64,000 nucleotides of DNA from Salinibacter altiplanensis. GTDB taxonomy: Bacteria > Bacteroidota > Rhodothermia > Rhodothermales > Salinibacteraceae. Shown in pieces: positions 36,952-46,157 of this stretch. A program made the position numbers and the translations under genes. The notes beneath the pieces were generated by a model. The model did not search any database. It was not told the origin of the DNA and saw only the letters and a program-made list of their open reading frames with translations. Each line of letters starts with the position of its first letter. Position 1 is the stretch's first letter. The stretch lies in assembly GCF_002894645.1 (NCBI RefSeq), contig NZ_NCQY01000020.1, positions 143,138-207,137 on the forward strand. The letters are read 5' to 3'.

Positions 36952-38466
36952 ATGGTCATGATGCCCTTCTGGAAGATTCTTCGCCACCGCCTGCGTGCCT
37001 ATCGGCGAGTCCCCTTCTTCGGGCGCCGTGCCCTCTCGCTTCTCCTGCGCGGCTTTCTGGCGCTGTACCTGGGCGGGGGGCTTGTGCTCTTTGGTCTCTT
37101 CTTCGACGACCTGGTGCGGGCGGTCGCGCCGGGGGCCGATCCGCTGCTCGTGGCGAGTCAGGGGCTCCTGCCGTTTGCCCTCGTCTACGCCGCGGTGCGC
37201 GTGTTCGTGGAGTCGGGCGTTGGCGTGGACCTACGGCCCTACTTGCCGCTGCCCCTCCGCCGGTCCGTCCTTGCTGGTGTGGCGGCCGTCCTGGCTCTGC
37301 TTAGCCTGTGGAACGCGGTGCCGCTGGCGTTCGTGGCGACGGTCTGCGTGGAGGCGGCGCTAGGCGGGGCCCTGGGGCCTGCGCTGCGATTTGGGCTCGT
37401 GAGCATGGGGGTGCTGGCGGCGGTGACCTACGCCGTGCCGATGCTGCGCCAGACTGTTCAAGGCCGACCGGTGCTTGCCGCCGTGGCCCTGCTGCTCGCC
37501 GTAGGAGCCGCCGCGCTCGAATGGGTCGATGCGGCGGGTGGACTCGCGTCGCTGCTCGATGTGTCGGGGTGGCTACTGGGTGGGGCGGTGGCCGGTCGAA
37601 CAGTACCTATCGCCGCGACGACTCTCTTGATTGGAGGTGTTGGGACTTGGTATGTCCGATGGGTGCAGGGGGAAATGGTGTTGGACTGCGGCACGCAGCC
37701 GACGATTCTTCCGGGGGCGTCGAGCACTCGTCTCGATCAACTGGCGCGGCGTGGGCCGGCCTGGCAGGAAGCCGTGTTGCAGGTGCGGCGCTACCTCCGC
37801 AACAAACAGCTTCGGGTGTCGATCTTCGTGCTGCCGGTGATGGTCGGGTCACTCGCCGTCGTTGGGTACGCAACGGACTCGGTCGCGGAGCTACACTCTG
37901 GGCTCATCCACCTTCTGGTTGTTGGACTCTTCGGGACGGGACATCATATCATTCAGGGCGGCCCCAATCTGTTCAGTTACGAGGGGGAGCAGTTAGACGC
38001 CCTCCAGTCCCGCCCTGTCTCCATCCAGGACCGGATGCAAGGCCGATGGGTGTTTCTGGCCCTCGGCGCCCTCGTCCCATTCGCGTTGCCCTTGCCGGTC
38101 ATGCTTTGGACGTGGAGTCCGTTCGTCATCTTCCACACGGCGTTCTTCCTGTACAACATCGGGGTCGTGGCGCCGGTCATGCTGGCGGCCTCGGCGTTCA
38201 CCCGAACACCTGTCGACCCGAATCAGCATTCGATGGCGATCAGTCCGGGGATGGCAGTGGTACGTGCTGCACTTATGCTTCCTGCCCTCGGCCTTCCGGT
38301 CCTGCTGCTGTTTCTTCTGGACGACCTAGTCTTGTCGCTTGGACTTATCGGTGGACTCGGTCTCCTCTCGGCAGCAGCCGCGCCTCTCTGGCGCCGCGTC
38401 CTGGTCGCGCTCTACCGCCGCAACCGGCACGCCATGATGCGCGGCTTCCGCACCTCTCGTTCATAA
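36952..38466 (+). CDS. DUF5687-type ABC permease, first of three
   Basis: A 504-residue polytopic membrane protein with about 12 hydrophobic segments. It resembles the DUF5687 permeases of Bacteroidota, which pair with ABC-2-like ATPases. A soluble segment (about 255-290, AVLQVRRYLRNKQLRVSIFV) sits mid-protein. The C-terminus YRRNRHAMMRGFR shares the pattern RHxMxxGFR with the two other permeases of this cluster. Start candidates are the ATGs at 36952, 36958 and 36961. Substrate unknown. Confidence 0.75.
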   Translation: MVMMPFWKILRHRLRAYRRVPFFGRRALSLLLRGFLALYLGGGLVLFGLFFDDLVRAVAPGADPLLVASQGLLPFALVYAAVRVFVESGVGVDLRPYLPLPLRRSVLAGVAAVLALLSLWNAVPLAFVATVCVEAALGGALGPALRFGLVSMGVLAAVTYAVPMLRQTVQGRPVLAAVALLLAVGAAALEWVDAAGGLASLLDVSGWLLGGAVAGRTVPIAATTLLIGGVGTWYVRWVQGEMVLDCGTQPTILPGASSTRLDQLARRGPAWQEAVLQVRRYLRNKQLRVSIFVLPVMVGSLAVVGYATDSVAELHSGLIHLLVVGLFGTGHHIIQGGPNLFSYEGEQLDALQSRPVSIQDRMQGRWVFLALGALVPFALPLPVMLWTWSPFVIFHTAFFLYNIGVVAPVMLAASAFTRTPVDPNQHSMAISPGMAVVRAALMLPALGLPVLLLFLLDDLVLSLGLIGGLGLLSAAAAPLWRRVLVALYRRNRHAMMRGFRTSRS

Positions 38467-38532
38467 GCGATTGCTTCATGGGCGACTGCTTCGTAAGCGA
38501 CTGCTCTTTCTCTCATCACCTTGCCTACACCG

Positions 38533-39267
38533 ATGCGCCTCACCACCGACGCCCTCACGAAGCGCTACGACGAGTTCGAGCTCTCCATCCCTGACTTTGA
38601 GATCGAGCCGGGAACGGCGGTCGGCCTTGTCGGCAACAACGGCGCGGGCAAGACGACCTTTCTCCGACTCGCCCTTGACCTGATTCGGGCCGATGATGGA
38701 GAGGTGATGCTGGATGGCGACGTCGTGGCCGACGTGTTCGACTGGAAAACACGCACAGGCTCCTACCTCGGTCCCTCGTTCCTGATCGACTTCCTGACGC
38801 CGGACGAGTACTGGCACTTCGTGTGGCAGACCTACGACCTCGATGAGGCGACGGTCAATGAGCGGCTGGCGCGTTTTGAGGACTTCTACGTCGACGAGCC
38901 GATCGGAGACACCACGAAATACATCTGCGACCTCTCGACCGGTAACAAGAACAAGGCGGGCCTCGTGGCGGCCCTGCTGCCGGAGCCGGACCTGCTCGTG
39001 TTCGACGAGCCGTTCGCGAGCCTCGACCCGCGTTCGCAGATTCAGCTCAAGGAGATCCTGCAGGCGCGGCGGGGCGACGCGACGATGCTCGTCTCCAGTC
39101 ACGACCTCGGCCACGTGACCGACGTGAGCGACCGGATTGCAATTCTGGAGGGCGGGGAGATCGTGCGCGACGAGCCGACGGACCCAGACACGCTGGAGGA
39201 CCTGAGGACTTACTTCGCCGAGGCGATCCGGCCGAAGGAGACCGGGCCCGCCGACGCGGAGGCGTAG
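38533..39267 (+). CDS. ABC transporter ATP-binding protein of the exporter cluster
   Basis: A 244-residue ATPase. Walker A is GNNGAGKTT, Walker B is LLVFDEPFASLDP, and the switch His is in VSSHDLGHV. The ABC signature is unusual: CDLSTGNKNKAGL in place of LSGGQ. It is flanked by one permease upstream (66 bp) and two downstream (50 bp, then a further 75 bp), and is the only ATPase available to all three. The ATG at 38533 (MRLTTDALTKRYD) is chosen over a TTG at 38521. Confidence 0.88.
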   Translation: MRLTTDALTKRYDEFELSIPDFEIEPGTAVGLVGNNGAGKTTFLRLALDLIRADDGEVMLDGDVVADVFDWKTRTGSYLGPSFLIDFLTPDEYWHFVWQTYDLDEATVNERLARFEDFYVDEPIGDTTKYICDLSTGNKNKAGLVAALLPEPDLLVFDEPFASLDPRSQIQLKEILQARRGDATMLVSSHDLGHVTDVSDRIAILEGGEIVRDEPTDPDTLEDLRTYFAEAIRPKETGPADAEA

Positions 39268-39317
39268 GGTAGTGATGTCGATGCTCCTCGACTTTTTTGA
39301 ACGGTGTCCTTCCCGAC

Positions 39318-40817
39318 ATGCGCGCTCTTCGGATCCTGTTGCGGCACCGCGTAACGCGCTGGCTGCGCGACCCGTCGTGGGGGACCGGCACGGTGGCGGG
39401 ACAAATCGTCCTGCTCGGTCTGCTGCTGCTTCTGCTGGCGCCGCTCGGGCTGGGCAGCTACGTGCTGGGCGACGTGCTGCGGGAGCTGTACCCGGAGGCC
39501 GACGCGCTGCGGCTGATCAACGGCGGGATGCTGTACCTAGTGCCGGTGTTTACGGCGAGCCGATTCTTTCTTCAGGCACTCCCCTCGGAGCGGGGGGCTG
39601 CCTACACGACCCTACCGGTGTCGCAGACGGGCCTGCTCAACGGGCAGATTGCCTTGTCTCTGCTGTCGGTCCACACCGTCTTTGCGGTCGTCTTGGTCGG
39701 GCCGGTGTGGGCGGCCGAGGTTGCGACGGCCTGGCCTTCGCTCGGGGCCGCTGCCTGGCTCGCCATCGCCCTCCTGGCGACGGTAGTCCTTCCAAGCTAC
39801 GGGGCGAACCTGTTGCACCTGCTGCTGGGGCGGTGGCCGTGGGGGTTTGTGGGCGCGCTGGCCGGGGTCGCGTTGGTTGTTGTGGTCGATGCCATGCTGG
39901 GCCCAGATCTCTTTCGCGGGCTCTCTCGGGGTGTGTTTGGCCGGCCGAGCGTCGGTGTGGTTGCGGCGGTTGGGGGCGTGGGGGGTATGCACGCCGCACT
40001 GCTGTGGGTGATGCGGCCACGGCTGGAGGTGGATCGGCGGGCGCGACAGCGAATCGGTGGGTCCTCGCGCCGCGGAGCGGCCTTCTACCGGTGGGTCGAG
40101 CGGACGCTGCCGATGGGCCGGCTCGTGGCGCTGGAGCTGCGGCAGATTGTCCGCACACGTCGGCTGCGGGGAATGATGCTGTACACGTCACTCGCCCTGG
40201 GGGCGATACACGGGTGGGGACTGATAATCGTCGTGTCGGGTGGGTCGATTGAGCCGTTCTACATTGTCTTGGCCTGCACGACCGGAATCGGCGGGGCTGC
40301 GCTGGGACTGGGGCCCGTCGTGTTTGGGGCTTCTTCGAGCTACGCCGATGTGTTGTTTGCGCATCCCCACCGCCTCGTAGCTGCCGTGCGAGCAAAGCTG
40401 ATCGTCCTCTGGGCCGGCACGGTTCCGGGCACAGTGCTCCTCCTCGGCGTATGTGCAGGGCTGCCCGCTTCCAGAAGTGCGTTCTTCATTGCGAGCGTTT
40501 TCTGGTGGTGGGGCATCGTCGTTCCGGGGTTCGTGTGGATGGGAATGTATGCCCGAAAACCCGTCGATCTTTCGGCCTCTCACTTTTCGTTTCGAACCAG
40601 TAGTCTTCACGAGATCGGGGGGCTCCTTCTCGCGCTCGCGCCGATGTTTACCTTCGTCGACGCCACTGGGTACTGGTGGTCCACATCGGTGCTGCTGGGA
40701 GCACCCGGCCTGGTTGGTCTTCTTGCGTGCTACTGGATGCCACAGCTGCTGACCCGGCGCTTTCGTGCCCGTCGGCACGAGATGCTGGCGGGCTTCCGGG
40801 AGAACGAGCCGATCTGA
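39318..40817 (+). CDS. DUF5687-type ABC permease, second of three
   Basis: A 499-residue polytopic membrane protein built like its neighbours: N-terminal basic stretch (MRALRILLRHRVTRWLRDP), about 12 hydrophobic segments, a central loop with the basic motif LELRQIVRTRRLRGMM, and the C-terminal RARRHEMLAGFRENEP. Start ATG 39318 is preferred over a TTG at 39297. It lies 50 bp after the ATPase. Confidence 0.75.
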   Translation: MRALRILLRHRVTRWLRDPSWGTGTVAGQIVLLGLLLLLLAPLGLGSYVLGDVLRELYPEADALRLINGGMLYLVPVFTASRFFLQALPSERGAAYTTLPVSQTGLLNGQIALSLLSVHTVFAVVLVGPVWAAEVATAWPSLGAAAWLAIALLATVVLPSYGANLLHLLLGRWPWGFVGALAGVALVVVVDAMLGPDLFRGLSRGVFGRPSVGVVAAVGGVGGMHAALLWVMRPRLEVDRRARQRIGGSSRRGAAFYRWVERTLPMGRLVALELRQIVRTRRLRGMMLYTSLALGAIHGWGLIIVVSGGSIEPFYIVLACTTGIGGAALGLGPVVFGASSSYADVLFAHPHRLVAAVRAKLIVLWAGTVPGTVLLLGVCAGLPASRSAFFIASVFWWWGIVVPGFVWMGMYARKPVDLSASHFSFRTSSLHEIGGLLLALAPMFTFVDATGYWWSTSVLLGAPGLVGLLACYWMPQLLTRRFRARRHEMLAGFRENEPI

Positions 40818-40892
40818 GACGAGAACACACACGAGGTACGACCTCTCGACGCTTGAAGCTACAGACGCTTGATGCTACAGAGCTGATTCGTC

Positions 40893-42368
40893 ATGACCCT
40901 TTTCGACGCGCTGCGCCACCAGTGGCGCCGCCGGACGCGATCACCAACCTGGGGCCGCAGCCTGATTGGCGCCCTGGTCCTCCTGCTGGCAGCCGGATAT
41001 TTCGGCGTTCTCTTCGTCGCGCTCGGCTGGTTCTTTCCGGACATCGTGGCGGAAGTGGCCCTGGAGCGGAAACCGCTGCAACTGCTCAACGGTTTCTTGC
41101 TGCATGGAGCCGTGGGCCTCGTGCCGGCTCGATTTTTCCTGCAGCGGTCCGCGGGGAGCGACGTGCGGCCGTACCTGCACCTGCCCCTCCGCCGCCCGCA
41201 GATCGTTCGCCTCATGCAGGTGCTCTCGTCGCTCAGCCTGCTGAACCTGCTGCCCCTCCTCGTCCTTGCGGCGCTGTGGGGACGCACGGTGCTCCCGGCC
41301 ACCTCGGCCGTGGGGGCAACGTACTGGGCCGTCGGGGCGCTCCTGCTGGTGGCCGCGACCCAGTTCCTGAACAGCCTCCTGCGGGCGGTGCGGGACCGGA
41401 ATGCTGGGCTTGTGCTCGGCGCAGCGGGCCTCCTTGCGGTTCTGATCATAGGGAGCAACTGGACGGGAGCCGGCGTGCTGCGGTTGGCCTCGACGTGGCT
41501 TTTTGAGGGGCTGGCGGCAGGGCGGATCCTTCCGCTGACCCTGCTTTTCGCCGGGACGGGTGTCCTGGCTGGAGCGGCCCACCGGATGCTTCGGGGGCGG
41601 CTTTACAGCGTGTTGGGGGATGTGGACTCCCCCCGCACGCAGTCCACGGGGGTCCTCCGCGGGGTAGGACGCGGACAGGGCCGCATCGCGTCGCTGGCGT
41701 TGCTGGACCTGAAGCTCATCCTTCGCAACAAGCGCCCGCGCCAGATGCTTGGCGCTGGCCTCCTGGTCATCGGGCCGTTTCTCGGCATACTGCTGCTTGG
41801 GGAAGAGGTCCCTCCGATGAACGTCGTGCTTTTCGGCTTCGTGCTGAGCGGCTATCTGGGGCTGACCTACATGCAGTTCGGCTACGCCTGGCACGGGGCT
41901 CATTTTGATGGACTCCTCGCCCGGGCGGTGGCGCCGCGCTTGCTGGTGCAGGCGCAGGTTGTCACGTTCGTGGGACTGTGTATGGCCCCGCTGATGCTTA
42001 TCGTGCCGGTCATTGCGGCCGTTCGTCCACAGCTGCTCGCGTCGCTCGGGAGTTTCTTTCTCTACAACGCCGGGGTCACTGCCCCTCTGTTCCTTGTCCT
42101 CGGAACGTGGGGCCGCACGGCCTTGAAGCTTGACCAGAGCACGTTCTTCAACTACCAGGGCACGTCCACCCATCACTTCCTCATGGTGTTGCCAGTCATG
42201 GGCCTGCCAATTGGGCTCGTGGTGGGGGTAGGACTGTCGCTAACGCTGCTCGTTGCCGCGGGGCTGGGCCTTCTTGGGCTCGTGACAGTGCCGCTCTGGA
42301 CCCGCGGTGTGAGCAGGCTGCTCCGGCAGCAGCGCCACGCCATGGCGTCCGGCTTTCGCGACGAATAG
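40893..42368 (+). CDS. DUF5687-type ABC permease, third of three
   Basis: A 491-residue polytopic membrane protein starting MTLFDALRHQWRRRTRSP, with about 12 hydrophobic segments, a central basic loop LLDLKLILRNKRPRQMLGAG and the C-terminal RQQRHAMASGFRDE. The shared ends and loop with the two upstream permeases indicate duplication within the cluster, though the sequences have diverged widely. It is followed 15 bp later by the CHY zinc-finger gene. Confidence 0.75.
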   Translation: MTLFDALRHQWRRRTRSPTWGRSLIGALVLLLAAGYFGVLFVALGWFFPDIVAEVALERKPLQLLNGFLLHGAVGLVPARFFLQRSAGSDVRPYLHLPLRRPQIVRLMQVLSSLSLLNLLPLLVLAALWGRTVLPATSAVGATYWAVGALLLVAATQFLNSLLRAVRDRNAGLVLGAAGLLAVLIIGSNWTGAGVLRLASTWLFEGLAAGRILPLTLLFAGTGVLAGAAHRMLRGRLYSVLGDVDSPRTQSTGVLRGVGRGQGRIASLALLDLKLILRNKRPRQMLGAGLLVIGPFLGILLLGEEVPPMNVVLFGFVLSGYLGLTYMQFGYAWHGAHFDGLLARAVAPRLLVQAQVVTFVGLCMAPLMLIVPVIAAVRPQLLASLGSFFLYNAGVTAPLFLVLGTWGRTALKLDQSTFFNYQGTSTHHFLMVLPVMGLPIGLVVGVGLSLTLLVAAGLGLLGLVTVPLWTRGVSRLLRQQRHAMASGFRDE

Positions 42369-42383
42369 TTCTTCTGCGCTCCG

Positions 42384-42782
42384 ATGATGAACGACGACGC
42401 CCAGCCCAACCGATGGGGACCGCGGCGCACCACCCGCGCGCCCGGTCTCGATGATCGCTTCGACGTGCCCGTGCGCGGCGTGGAGGTGGGCCCCGAGACC
42501 CGGTGCGCGCATTACCACGGCCCCAGCGACATCATCGCGATTCGCTTTCCGTGCTGCGACGCATTCTACCCCTGCTTCGCGTGCCACGAGGACGCGACGG
42601 GCCACGAGGCGCGGCGATGGTCCTCAGATCAGTTCGACGAGGCCGCGGTCCTCTGCGGAGCCTGCCGGTCGGTCCTCCCCATCCGGCAGTACCTGGAGGC
42701 GGGGCCCACGTGCCCGACGTGCGGCGCAGCGTTCAACCCCGGCTGTGCCCGGCACCACGACCGCTACTTTGAGGTGCGTTGA
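42384..42782 (+). CDS. CHY zinc-finger protein
   Basis: A 132-residue zinc-binding protein of the CHY type. Ligands appear as RCAHYHGPSDIIAIRFPCCDAFYPCFACHEDATGHE (about 33-69, partly quoted), then LCGACRS and PTCPTCGAAFNPGCARHH, enough Cys/His for three zinc ions. The family includes yeast Hot13, which influences zinc and redox state of partner proteins, and bacterial members of unknown role. Spaced 15 bp after the third permease. Confidence 0.88.
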   Translation: MMNDDAQPNRWGPRRTTRAPGLDDRFDVPVRGVEVGPETRCAHYHGPSDIIAIRFPCCDAFYPCFACHEDATGHEARRWSSDQFDEAAVLCGACRSVLPIRQYLEAGPTCPTCGAAFNPGCARHHDRYFEVR

Positions 42783-42905
42783 GCCCCTGGGCGGACGTGC
42801 CCACGTTCGACGTTGCACCGTTGGCGCGTTAAGCAATCTCCTGTTCTCGCCGATGGTGACGCCCGGCGTGCAATTAGACGGTGCCGCGTGCAGTCCGCAA
42901 ACGCA

Positions 42906-44417
42906 TCACGACTGCATCGACCGCGGCAGCAGGCCGCGCTCCAGCCCCTCCAGCAGCGCCAGCGCGAGGATCGTGAGCACTGCCGCCGGCACCGTGCCCT
43001 CCAGAATGAGCCCCAGGTTGGCCCGCCGGATGCCGGTGAGGATGGGCTGGCCGTAGCCGCCCGCCCCGATGAGGGCCCCGAGCGTGGCCGCGCCGATGTT
43101 GATGATGACGGCGATCTTGATGCCGGCCAGGATGGACCGGCCCGCCAGGGGCAGCTCCACCCGCCACAGCTTCGCCGCGGCCGACAGCCCCAGCGCGTCG
43201 GCCGACTCCCGCAGCGGCCCCGAAATGCCCTTCAGGCCCGTGTACGTGGTCCACACGATCGGGAGGAGGCTGTAGAGGGCAAGGGCCGTCACTGCGGGCA
43301 CGCGGCCCAGGCCGAGCGGCGGCACCATCATCGCCAGCAGCGCGAGTGCCGGGATCGTGTAGATGACGCCCACGACGACCAGGACGCCCGGGCCCAGGAT
43401 CCGCCGCTTCGCGGCCACGATGCCCAGCGGGACACCAAACAGGATCGCGAGGCCGAGCGAGAGGCCGACGAGCACGAGGTGGTCGGCCGTGTACCGGCGC
43501 AGGCGCTCCGCCCGCGTGTCGGTCTCGGCCGTGGCGTTGAGGCCGAGCGACTGATTCAGGAAGTCGGCCGCCACGGTGGCCTCGTCCGTCTGGTCGATGT
43601 TGGACCGGGCGTTGAGCCGCTGCATCGTATCGGCCGGAATTTGGCCGGCGAGGCGCTTGAGGGCTGTGATGGCGGCGGGCGCCCGCGTCGCCAGGTCGCG
43701 CCGGTAGAGGAACACGGCCTCGTAGGCGGGGAAGTGGTCTTTCGTGTCCCGCAGGACGCGGAGGTCGTACTGTTCGATCTCGGCGTCGGTCGAGTAGAGG
43801 TCGATCACGTCGATCTCGCCGCTCTCGAGTCCCCGATAGGCAATGTCGTGGTCCAGCCCCCGGGCCGACTGCGGCAGGTCGTAGGCCCGCCGCAGGGAGG
43901 GCCAGCCGTCGGAGCGATCCATGAACTCGTTCGTGAAGCCGAGCCGGAGGTCGGGGTGGTCCCGCAGGTCGGCGATCGTCTCGACGCCGAGCGCCGCGGC
44001 CCGGTCGGCCCGCATGCCGAGGGCGTAGGTGTTGTTGAAGCCGAGGGGGGCGGTCATGGCGATGCCGTAGCGGGCCAGCGTGTCGGCCAGGGCGCCGGGG
44101 GCAACGTCCACGTCGGCGAGCAGCTCCTGACGGAGCGTCCCGGTGTACTCGGGATACGCGTCGATGTCGCCCCGCCGGAGGGCCTCCCACAGAAAGCGCG
44201 AGCCGCCCAGTTCCTCGCGGTGCGTGGCGGGCAGCCCCTCGGCCCGAATGAGGTGTGTGCCCATCCAGCCCAGGATGACGTTCTCGGTGAACTTCTTGGA
44301 GCCAAGGGTGAGGGTGGAATCCGTGCCCTGGCCGTATGCGGGGGCGACTGAGAGTGTCAGGAAAACGAGAAATGAGAGGAGGATGGATCGAGGGCTGAGA
44401 CTCGCATTTTGAACCAT
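42906..44417 (-). CDS. betaine/choline-type ABC importer: fused binding protein and permease
   Basis: A 503-residue protein with a signal peptide (LLSFLVFLTLSVAPAYGQG), then an OpuAC-like substrate-binding domain (about 33-300; LTLGSKKFTENVILGWMG, GDIDAYPEYTGTLRQ), then a permease domain of five or six helices (about 330-495; GVPLGIVAAKR, ADALGLSAAAKLWRVELPLA, GAATLGALIGAGGYG). The binding domain comes first, the opposite of OpuABC-type fusions where the permease leads. The likely substrate is glycine betaine, choline or a related osmolyte. The ATPase gene lies 21 bp upstream, so both belong to one operon. Confidence 0.88.
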   Translation of the reverse strand: MVQNASLSPRSILLSFLVFLTLSVAPAYGQGTDSTLTLGSKKFTENVILGWMGTHLIRAEGLPATHREELGGSRFLWEALRRGDIDAYPEYTGTLRQELLADVDVAPGALADTLARYGIAMTAPLGFNNTYALGMRADRAAALGVETIADLRDHPDLRLGFTNEFMDRSDGWPSLRRAYDLPQSARGLDHDIAYRGLESGEIDVIDLYSTDAEIEQYDLRVLRDTKDHFPAYEAVFLYRRDLATRAPAAITALKRLAGQIPADTMQRLNARSNIDQTDEATVAADFLNQSLGLNATAETDTRAERLRRYTADHLVLVGLSLGLAILFGVPLGIVAAKRRILGPGVLVVVGVIYTIPALALLAMMVPPLGLGRVPAVTALALYSLLPIVWTTYTGLKGISGPLRESADALGLSAAAKLWRVELPLAGRSILAGIKIAVIINIGAATLGALIGAGGYGQPILTGIRRANLGLILEGTVPAAVLTILALALLEGLERGLLPRSMQS

Positions 44418-44438
44418 CGGTGGGGCAGGGGGCTATGG

Positions 44439-45188
44439 TTACTCCTCAGCGTGCAGGTGCTCCAGCGGGGCACGCTGGGCCTGGATGAAGTCCGTAACGA
44501 ACGGGGAGGCCGGGTCGCTGAGCAGGGTCTGCATCGTGCCGGACTGCTCGATGCGACCTTGGCGGAGGAGAACGATTCGGTCGCCGAAGAAGGCCGCCTC
44601 GCCAAGGTCGTGGGTAACGAAGACGACCGTCTTGCCGAGGCGTCGGAAGATGTCGCGCAGGTCGTCCTGCAGGTCGGCGCGGATCATGGGGTCGAGGGCG
44701 CCGAGGGGCTCGTCGAGGAGCAGCACGTCAGGGTCGAGCATGAGGGCGCGCATGAGGCTCACGCGCTGGCGCTGACCGCCGGAAAGCTCCGTGGGGTACT
44801 GCGCGAGGCGGTCCGGGTCGAGCTGGACGAGGCGGGTCAGCTCGTCGATCCGGGCGTTGATGCGGTCCGAAGACCAGCCGAGATGACGGGCCATCAGGGC
44901 CGCGTTGGCCCGGCCTGTGAGGTGGGGAAAGAGGCCGCCTTCCTGGATGACGTAGCCCATGCGACGGCGAAGGGCCCGGGCGTTGGACGGCGCGAGCCGG
45001 TCGTCCGCCACGGTGACCGTGCCTGTGTCCGGTCGAGTCAGGCCGATCATGAGCCGGAGCAGGGTCGACTTGCCACTGCCGGAGGGGCCGATGAGGAGGG
45101 TTGTCGCCTCGGACGCAGCGGTAAGAGTTACGTCCTGCACCGCGTAGGCGTCGCCGTAGCGCTTGGTAACGCCGTGGAGCTGAATCAT
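44439..45188 (-). CDS. betaine/choline-type ABC transporter ATPase
   Basis: A 249-residue ATPase: Walker A GPSGSGKST, Q-loop VIQEGG, signature LSGGQRQRVSLMRAL, Walker B VLLLDEPLGALDP, switch VTHDLGEA. It belongs to the OpuA/ProV group but lacks the C-terminal CBS pair that osmosensing ProV/OpuAA proteins carry. It starts at ATG 45188 and is the first gene of the two-gene importer operon, divergent from tRNA-Thr. Confidence 0.9.
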   Translation of the reverse strand: MIQLHGVTKRYGDAYAVQDVTLTAASEATTLLIGPSGSGKSTLLRLMIGLTRPDTGTVTVADDRLAPSNARALRRRMGYVIQEGGLFPHLTGRANAALMARHLGWSSDRINARIDELTRLVQLDPDRLAQYPTELSGGQRQRVSLMRALMLDPDVLLLDEPLGALDPMIRADLQDDLRDIFRRLGKTVVFVTHDLGEAAFFGDRIVLLRQGRIEQSGTMQTLLSDPASPFVTDFIQAQRAPLEHLHAEE

Positions 45189-45319
45189 CGCGCGTGGGAC
45201 CCGGTGCCGAACACACGTCGTCCCCCAAACCGTTAATCAAACGTGAAAGTGCGGGCCGGCTGGGATCTTCGGTTACGGGCCGTTCGTGACTATGCGTCGA
45301 GAAAACAATGCCAGCGCAA

Positions 45320-45392
45320 GCCAACGTAGCTCAGCTGGCAGAGCAGTCCCCTCGTAAGGGACAGGTCACCGGTTCGAGTCCGGTCGTTGGCT
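45320..45392 (+). tRNA. tRNA-Thr (anticodon CGU)
   Basis: A 73-nt cloverleaf. Acceptor GCCAACG pairs with CGTTGGC, D-arm GCTC/GAGC, anticodon stem GTCCC/GGGAC with loop CTCGTAA (anticodon CGT), T-arm ACCGG-TTCGAGT-CCGGT, discriminator T. CCA is not encoded. It reads ACG codons. A strong terminator follows at 45421. Confidence 0.96.
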
Positions 45393-45420
45393 CCTGACGT
45401 TCCATTCAGGCCTCCGCCGA

Positions 45421-45448
45421 AGCCCCGTTCTGTGCAACGGGGCTTTTT
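45421..45448 (+). terminator. rho-independent terminator after tRNA-Thr
   Basis: AGCCCCGTT pairs with AACGGGGCT around the 6-base loop CTGTGC and runs into TTTTT. A 9-bp GC-rich stem with T-run, 28 bp after the tRNA. Confidence 0.88.
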
Positions 45449-45477
45449 CTGTGGCCGTGGGCTCTCGCGGCGGCGAT

Positions 45478-45699
45478 CTATGAGTGGGCGCGCACCCACT
45501 GGTCACCTGTGGTTGTGCAGCGCACGTGCCGTCCCGACACGTGTACGAGGTCGTGTTGGGCGAGACGCCGCACGGCGTCCTGCACCGCCCGGGGGCCCAC
45601 GCCCACCGCTCGGGCGAGGTCGTAGAGGTCGGCGGTGTCCTCGGGCTGCATCGCCCGGAGCACGGCGGCCTCTGTGTCGGAGAGGTCGAGAGACGACAT
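45478..45699 (-). CDS. small winged-helix DNA-binding protein
   Basis: A 73-residue protein, essentially one winged helix-turn-helix: TEAAVLRAMQPEDTADLYDLARAVGVGPRAVQDAVRRLAQHDLV (about 9-52, partly quoted), then a short wing HVSGRHVRCTTTGDQWV. It may be a minimal transcriptional regulator. Its start is 30 bp from the stop of the upstream SpoIIAA-like gene on the same strand, so they may form an operon. Confidence 0.75.
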   Translation of the reverse strand: MSSLDLSDTEAAVLRAMQPEDTADLYDLARAVGVGPRAVQDAVRRLAQHDLVHVSGRHVRCTTTGDQWVRAHS

Positions 45700-45728
45700 C
45701 GGGACAGGTCAGGGCAGTTTAGAAGATG

Positions 45729-46157
45729 CTATTCGTCCTCGTCCGAGAAGGAGGCTTCCGGGTCGGACGCGCTGCCAGGACCGACGCCGGGCACGTCCAT
45801 GCCGCCGCGAATCCAGTTGAGCGCCTCTTCCTGGTCCGCCGCGTCGTAGGTCTGAATCGTCGACATTGGGAAGAGGGCCTCCGTCTTCTCCAGCCAGCGG
45901 TCCCACAGGTCGTCGCCCACGACGGCCACCTTGTCCACGTCGCTCAGGTAGCGAACGTCGAACGCCAAGTCTTCCCAGCGTTCCTCCGGGGCCCAGTCGT
46001 CCACGTCCTCCACTACAAGCAGTATGCGGGTCGTGATGTGGGCTGCAAATTGGTCTTCGAGGACTGAAGTGAACGCCTCGTAGTCCTCCTCTGTCAGCGT
46101 GTCGCTCAACGTGATGCCGACGAGGTTGGAATCGGGAAGGTCGAAAGTCTCGTGCAT
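45729..46157 (-). CDS. STAS/SpoIIAA-like protein
   Basis: A 142-residue protein resembling the SpoIIAA-like STAS family (sometimes called STAS/SEC14): LTEEDYEAFTSVLEDQF, ILLVVEDVDDWAPEERWEDLAFD (partly quoted), VDKVAVVGDDLWDRWLE and the ending DQEEALNWI. The acidic tail of about 22 residues is typical of this proteome. Function of the family is unknown, probably binding a lipid or regulating a partner. ATG 46157 is used; the frame upstream to 46382 gives no added domain. Confidence 0.8.
   Translation of the reverse strand: MHETFDLPDSNLVGITLSDTLTEEDYEAFTSVLEDQFAAHITTRILLVVEDVDDWAPEERWEDLAFDVRYLSDVDKVAVVGDDLWDRWLEKTEALFPMSTIQTYDAADQEEALNWIRGGMDVPGVGPGSASDPEASFSDEDE

Noticed and set aside
42813-44351. 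512-codon open frame on the plus strand
   Set aside because: It is antisense to the binding protein-permease gene, rich in His/Arg/Gly and without any domain; a GC-rich shadow.
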